From: Candidozyma auris
Lineage: Eukaryota; Ascomycota; Pichiomycetes; Serinales; Metschnikowiaceae
Assembly: GCF_003013715.1 (NCBI RefSeq)
Contig: NC_072812.1
Coordinates: forward strand, 1,488,001 to 1,552,000
DNA length: 64,000 bases
Reading direction: 5' to 3'
A model generated the notes under the pieces. That model searched no databases, was not told the DNA's origin, and worked only from the letters and a program-made list of their open reading frames with translations. Shown in pieces: positions 59,438 to 64,000 of this stretch. A program made the position numbers and the translations under genes. Within the stretch, counting starts at the first letter, position 1, and each line of letters starts with the position of its first letter.

Positions 59438-62400
59438 CTAGTAGCGAAGCTTAATGTTTTTCTGAGATAGAAACATGAGCAAAGCACCCTTGAGATTCTT
59501 ATGAAATTGATTTTGCCAGTCTTCGATACCTGATCGAAGTATATCGCTCTCTTTGTCCTCCTTTTTGCACATATTCAAAATAGATATTTGCACTTGAATC
59601 TCCGCCTCAATGTGTCTTAATATTGCGGCACATAAATTGATGTTACCCTGAAAGGCTAGCGAGATCAAGTACTGAGTGAAAACAGACACATCATCAGGAT
59701 GCGGACCTCGATGCACCATTGACAGCCTGACCCAGTCCTTTACTTGTGCTATTGTTTCTTCAAGATTAAAGCACTCCCCTGTGATGCTCTCGACAATCAT
59801 TGCTCTACGTTGAGCTCGTAGCCAGTCCACATTTATTTCACTATCTCCAATGGCTCTCATATTCTCCTTCTTCTTTTCAATCATGTCACGCATGGAGACA
59901 GGGTTTAGCTTTTTGTTCTTTCGTTGCCAAGCAAGATCTTTGAAAAACTCTTCACGAATTAAGGTTGGAATTTCCCCCAAAACGTCCTCGTCGTATGAAA
60001 CTGTCTCATTAAAAGGTGTTGGAGATAATGGAGGCTTTACTGGAGACACCGATTTTTTCGGAGAGATCCCAAGCTTTTTCTTCTTCTTAGGTGATTCAAT
60101 TACCCTCGTCACCTTGAACGGTCCATTGGCCTGTGTTGGAAACATCTGCTGAAGGTAAACTTTCCCACCAGATTCGCTTGCAGATAATTTCTTTGTTGGG
60201 CTTACCTCCTTATTTGAAACAGGTATTCCTCTTCGTAATAATTTCCTTTTTAACTCTCGCTTTATGTCCTCAGGAAGCATGTTGAACACATTCCAGTCGA
60301 TCGAGTCACTCCCGGTAACACTATCAGCGTAAGGGTTCAACTGTGAACTCTGCAACGGTTGTGCCACCTTCTTATCGCGAGGTTTGTTGAATTCGAGGCG
60401 CTGCTGACGCTGCTTCTTGACAACGTCAACATCCTCCAACTTGCCCACGCTTACAGCAACGCCTCGTAAATCTTCAACAGGTATATTCATGACACGAAAT
60501 AGAGCTTTCATCTCAGAGCCAAGGATTCCCCAGTCATTTGTCGGCACGCCTAGCCTCGAAGATCTGCTGAAAAAATCACAAATCCCTAAACCGAGAAATT
60601 TAGGTGTAATTCTAGGAGCATCAGGCGCCCGTCTTGCAAGTTTAAGAGTCAAGACTGAGCCGCATACACCTAGTGCTATGAGCCTTTTGTGGAGTTCCCT
60701 CGCTAGTTGCATGAGAAAAAATTCAGCTTGATCAAAAGTATCGAACCGTATACCGAAGTTAACATCAACAGACACCGTCTTTCTCCCAAGTAAAGCTTCA
60801 CTGCTGCTTAGATCAAGGAGTATGGAAGTATGATCAATACCACGACACAACTCAAAGACTTTCCGACCAAGCTTTTCACCTAATACATCAGTAAGACGCC
60901 TCTGTGTGAGAGACTTGACGTCTTTAATCATGAGCTCTTTTGGATTCACATCCAATCGAAGTTCATTGGCGAGTTTTTCACTTATGTGCCACCCAACATT
61001 AGGAAGGTCCATAAGTTTGCAACCTTCCAAGTGCTCTTCAATGTCCTTATAAAGATGAAAAAATCCATTTGGCTTCGCTTCTTTCGTGGCAAGCTTTGCT
61101 AGGAGTACATTTTTGGATGCTCCTACTGATACTGTGCACTTGGTAAGCTCATGAATATCCTTCCTTATTTCTTGGCAAAGGTTCTCAATGAATGAGGCAT
61201 CCTTGCCTTTGCAATATGATGTTGCATCAACTAAAGCTTCATCTATCAGTATCGGAAAGATTGAGTCAAACACCTTTTTCGATAAAAGATAATTGTAGAA
61301 GGAGTTGGAGTGTTTCTCGTACGTGTTGAAATCGTAGTCGATAACCTTCAAATGAGGACAACGTTCTCTGGCCCGGCCAAGCCACAAACCATTTGAGACT
61401 CCCAGTTTTCTTGCAACATAGTTGCAACTGGCAACATCAGACGACTTCCCTCCGTGCGAAACAGCGATTGGGTCCCTAGCCATATCAAGTTCAGGATGTG
61501 ACAAAGCTGAAGCCAGAGCGAAAAAGCAATCAAAGTCAATGTGAAGCACGATATTATCACTTGAAGGCTTAGAAATTGCAGCATCTTTTACTTCTGTTTT
61601 AATAAGACCTTCCTCCTGGGCACGTTTTGCAACCATTCTTAAAAATCTGGCTCGCAAATCTGCTTTCCAGGTACTCAAGTGATGAAGTCTGGAATTTGCA
61701 AAAAAATGCTTCAAGAAGTCTGGATGCTTAGCATCCATAGCATACGTATGAGATCTATCCTGCGCCAACTTAAGCTCAACCATCTGACTCTGCGTACGAG
61801 CATGCGGTGAGTTCTTAGGGGATGAAGCATCCATGGGTTCAGAGGACTCATTGGCAGCCGTCTCTTCTATGCTTCCATCTTCGAAGCGATGTTCTCCTTC
61901 GAGAAGGCCGTCATCGTGCTTCATCTCATCATGTTCAAGTACTTCCACACTATCAATCAAACCATCCTTCATCTGCTCGTGCTCAACTTGCTCCTCAATT
62001 TGCAGATGAAAATGCTCTTCACCTTCCACTTCGGCAAGCTCTTCCGGGCGTAATGTCGTCTCATCTGCGACAGCAAACCCAAGTCGCTTTTGATCATAGT
62101 CTACATCATCAATGAGCCTATAATCTCTCCAGTTTAAGAGTTTTTTCTCCTTGACACAATCCGCAACCCACTGAGCTCTGACCACTCGGTAATTTCGAAA
62201 CTGAATGCGCTTTCTCGGGGTGAGTTTATCACACACGATGTGAGTAGCAGCACCTTTGCTTGTGAGATAATTGAGAAACACGCCCCCATGGAGAATGACC
62301 AACTTGTGAATAACACCGAGCGACGGAACCGTATTACCGTTCACGAATATAACGCAGCCGGCGAAGATATCTTTGCCCTCAATCTCTTCACCTGAAGCGG

Positions 62401-62959
62401 CGCGTCGCTGTTTTTCCCATTCAATGTAAGCAGCATCTGCCTTCTGTTGTTTGAGATGCTTGTTCTGGAAATACGTTCCGTAGTCACCAAACTCATGCAA
62501 AGGTCCCACATCAGCAAACATCGTTGTATCGCCATCGTCGAAGGCATCATCATCGACCTCATCGCCTGCAGCAGCGTCATTAGTGGCTACCACACTATCC
62601 TCCGGAGAATCCCCAGCAAGAGTCTTCTTTATCCCGGCGAGCTGATTTCCAGGTATCTCTTCGTTACTCTCAGTCCTAGACGACGCAACCGCGTCTTCCT
62701 GGGTGGCAGGCGCCAGCCGCTCATCTTCTGCTTTGTCAGGCTGAAACTTCAACAAAAAGCTATCAAGATCATCATCAAAGGGATCCGACTCCGTAGACCT
62801 CACCAGGTCCAACTTAACCACCTTCTTTTCTGGCGCTGGAGTTGAAGTCTCATCAAACGACCAATTTCTCTGATCGCTCCCCTGGCTTAAGCCATGGATA
62901 TGCTCTATCAACTGCGAGTTATCCAACAGCCGTAGAAACGACTCATACATCTCGACCAT
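59438..62959 (-). CDS. REV1: Y-family DNA polymerase Rev1
   Basis: Translesion polymerase and scaffold: dCMP transferase activity opposite abasic sites and docking of Pol zeta. 1173 aa (985 in S. cerevisiae). BRCT domain at about 193-285 with FAGCVIFVNGNTVPS; catalytic domain at about 465-870 with HIDFDCFFA (472-480, metal-binding Asp), the second catalytic acid cluster in DEALVDATSYC near 575, and KLATKEAKPNG in the fingers. A ubiquitin-binding motif is likely at FNMLPEDIKRELKRKLL (about 885-905), and the C-terminal Rev1 interaction domain lies at about 1075-1173. An acidic linker precedes the polymerase. The ATG at 62959 starts MVEMYESFLRLLDN; the end is 52 bp from ALG1, convergent. Confidence 0.93.
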   Translation of the reverse strand: MVEMYESFLRLLDNSQLIEHIHGLSQGSDQRNWSFDETSTPAPEKKVVKLDLVRSTESDPFDDDLDSFLLKFQPDKAEDERLAPATQEDAVASSRTESNEEIPGNQLAGIKKTLAGDSPEDSVVATNDAAAGDEVDDDAFDDGDTTMFADVGPLHEFGDYGTYFQNKHLKQQKADAAYIEWEKQRRAASGEEIEGKDIFAGCVIFVNGNTVPSLGVIHKLVILHGGVFLNYLTSKGAATHIVCDKLTPRKRIQFRNYRVVRAQWVADCVKEKKLLNWRDYRLIDDVDYDQKRLGFAVADETTLRPEELAEVEGEEHFHLQIEEQVEHEQMKDGLIDSVEVLEHDEMKHDDGLLEGEHRFEDGSIEETAANESSEPMDASSPKNSPHARTQSQMVELKLAQDRSHTYAMDAKHPDFLKHFFANSRLHHLSTWKADLRARFLRMVAKRAQEEGLIKTEVKDAAISKPSSDNIVLHIDFDCFFALASALSHPELDMARDPIAVSHGGKSSDVASCNYVARKLGVSNGLWLGRARERCPHLKVIDYDFNTYEKHSNSFYNYLLSKKVFDSIFPILIDEALVDATSYCKGKDASFIENLCQEIRKDIHELTKCTVSVGASKNVLLAKLATKEAKPNGFFHLYKDIEEHLEGCKLMDLPNVGWHISEKLANELRLDVNPKELMIKDVKSLTQRRLTDVLGEKLGRKVFELCRGIDHTSILLDLSSSEALLGRKTVSVDVNFGIRFDTFDQAEFFLMQLARELHKRLIALGVCGSVLTLKLARRAPDAPRITPKFLGLGICDFFSRSSRLGVPTNDWGILGSEMKALFRVMNIPVEDLRGVAVSVGKLEDVDVVKKQRQQRLEFNKPRDKKVAQPLQSSQLNPYADSVTGSDSIDWNVFNMLPEDIKRELKRKLLRRGIPVSNKEVSPTKKLSASESGGKVYLQQMFPTQANGPFKVTRVIESPKKKKKLGISPKKSVSPVKPPLSPTPFNETVSYDEDVLGEIPTLIREEFFKDLAWQRKNKKLNPVSMRDMIEKKKENMRAIGDSEINVDWLRAQRRAMIVESITGECFNLEETIAQVKDWVRLSMVHRGPHPDDVSVFTQYLISLAFQGNINLCAAILRHIEAEIQVQISILNMCKKEDKESDILRSGIEDWQNQFHKNLKGALLMFLSQKNIKLRY

Positions 62960-63813
62960 GCCAGTAAAGAGTTGGGGGTTTCTTTCGTTGTTTATTAGTG
63001 GAGTAGAAAAGTCATAGATCCTTGTTGGCCTTCTTTGTCTAGTGTCTTAGAGTGTAATAGTTGCGACCGTTGAGGTGCACTGTATAAAGCTTAGAAAGGC
63101 ATCACCGTGACAGCTACCCGTGCGCATTTTTCCACGGAGGCGAGGAACAGCCGAAAACAGCTCCTGATGAGTGACCACAGAATAGTGAGAAAAATGAAGG
63201 ATTATAGGGAACGGCGTTCTTGCATCTTCCTTAAATTAACCCCCGTCCTTCTCTATTATCAATCTTATTGGCTGATACAATTTGGTTCGGTGACGTCTTG
63301 AAAGTGCTAGCTCGGATCATTTGTCGGTCCGAATTAGCCTGAGGTCCGTTTTCTTCAGTGAATCCGAATTCCCTAGCTGAAAAAAGCACGGCGGTGACGT
63401 TTCGCAGCAAAGTAAAGGCCGAATCGTCTAACACTTTTCGCATCTCTGTGGTCCTGCCAGCTCAGCCTTGCACAACGCGAATTTCATGACTGACAGACGG
63501 CGATAGATAGGAAAAATGAATCTTGTTATTGGTGGCGCATGTTGATCGCTACGCTTAAAAAACTTGGCGCCTTCTGTGCTAATTATAGGAAACGTAGGTG
63601 TTATATAAAAGGTGGACCATGTGCTGCAGCCTGTGGCTAGATTCCGATTCTGTTCCTTCCCACCTTTTTTCGCAACCCCCCGGCCCAGGCTTCTTGGAAT
63701 CGCTATTCATCTAGGCTTACGTGCAGTCTGTCACGATACTCTCGAATACTTGTTTTCTCAGAGCAAGATTAACTTTCCTTCTTCCAGCTCTGCTTGATAA
63801 TTAGATTCTTATA
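62960..63813. other. Divergent intergenic region REV1 / CMD1
   Basis: 854 bp. A TATATAAA box at 63602-63609 (plus) fits CMD1. No other gene, RNA or repeat seen; frames are short. Confidence 0.5.
63602..63609 (+). promoter_or_regulatory. TATA box of CMD1
   Basis: TATATAAA, 205 bp before the CMD1 ATG. The sequence between contains a C/T-rich leader (63650-63700) typical of yeast highly expressed genes. Confidence 0.45.
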
Positions 63814-64000
63814 ATGGTATGTATCGTACTATCAAGGTAGTAACTTCGAATGCTTTCGTTGATACTACGCGTGAGCTCTGCTGCGCTTAACTTTATTTAG
63901 GTGCTCCCACTAACTAGTCCAGGCCGAAAAGTTGTCCGAGGAACAGATCGCTGAGTTCAAAGAGGCCTTTTCTCTTTTTGACAAAGACAGCGATGGAAAA
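63814..64000 (+). CDS. CMD1: Calmodulin Cmd1, 5' part (two exons visible, cut by the window end)
   Basis: Ca2+-binding regulator. Exon 1 is just ATG (63814-63816); the intron is 63817-63922; exon 2 runs from 63923 to the window edge and gives AEKLSEEQIAEFKEAFSLFDKDSDGK, the calmodulin N-terminus up to the first part of EF-hand 1 (loop starts DKDSDGK). An intron right after the start codon is known for calmodulin genes in Candida. Only the first 27 residues of about 149 are inside the window. TATA box at 63602. Confidence 0.95.
63817..63922 (+). other. Spliceosomal intron of CMD1 (106 nt)
   Basis: 5' site GTATGT at 63817, branch CACTAAC at 63908-63914, and 3' site TCCAG ending at 63922. An alternative ACTAG five bases earlier would shift the frame out of calmodulin and is excluded. 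Exon 1 is only the start codon. Confidence 0.93.

Noticed and set aside
63911..63917. Alternative 3' splice site ACTAG in CMD1
   Set aside because: It would shift the frame out of calmodulin; TCCAG at 63922 restores AEKLSEEQ.

Overview
This window is a gene-dense piece of nuclear chromosome from a budding yeast, most likely of the CUG-Ser clade and compatible with the Clavispora / Candida auris group (Metschnikowiaceae). The evidence is a full set of yeast housekeeping genes (PMA1, ERG4, SCL1, RSE1, RAV1, REV1, ALG1, CMD1), short introns of yeast type (GTATGT-like 5' site, xACTAAC branch site), and two CTG codons, in ALG1 (codon 75) and HOS2 (codon 131), at positions where relatives recalled from memory carry Ser. 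The species cannot be fixed from the sequence alone.

Layout, left to right. Positions 1-15,000: MIH1 (Cdc25 phosphatase), an Elm1/Sak1/Tos3-type kinase and HOS2 (histone deacetylase) on the minus strand; SCL1 (proteasome alpha-1, spliced) on plus; ERG4, a Zn2Cys6 regulator and PUF4 on minus. Positions 15,000-32,000: a 2.5-kb gene-free stretch, PMA1, a 3-kb GC-rich gene-free stretch, a class I/II chitin synthase, VPS8 and a p24 cargo receptor, all minus. Positions 32,000-46,500: SWD1 and FKH2 (plus), RSE1 (minus), then PET191 (spliced), a PLP decarboxylase and an UNC93-like transporter (plus). Positions 46,500-64,000: RAV1 (plus), tRNA-Arg(CCT), NTA1 and ITT1 (minus), a Stf2/Tma10-like protein (plus), ECT1 (spliced), a DUF4112 protein and CWC24 (minus), tRNA-Asp(GTC) and ALG1 (plus), REV1 (minus), and the spliced 5' end of CMD1 (calmodulin), cut by the window edge.

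The genes are individually transcribed and their grouping mostly reflects ordinary yeast gene order. Shared themes are cell-cycle and chromatin control (MIH1, HOS2, SWD1, FKH2), membrane and wall synthesis (ERG4, PMA1, chitin synthase, ECT1, ALG1), trafficking and V-ATPase assembly (VPS8, p24, RAV1), and RNA processing (RSE1, CWC24, PUF4).

No mobile element, CRISPR array, rRNA or toxin locus was seen, and no clearly new multi-gene system. The points most worth a second look are the four 5'-proximal introns with very short branch-to-acceptor distances (three with exon 1 of 3, 7 or 11 nt), the GC-rich non-coding block upstream of PMA1, the paired sterol-response-like sites upstream of ERG4, and a cysteine-sulfinate-decarboxylase-like enzyme that budding yeasts such as S. 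cerevisiae lack.
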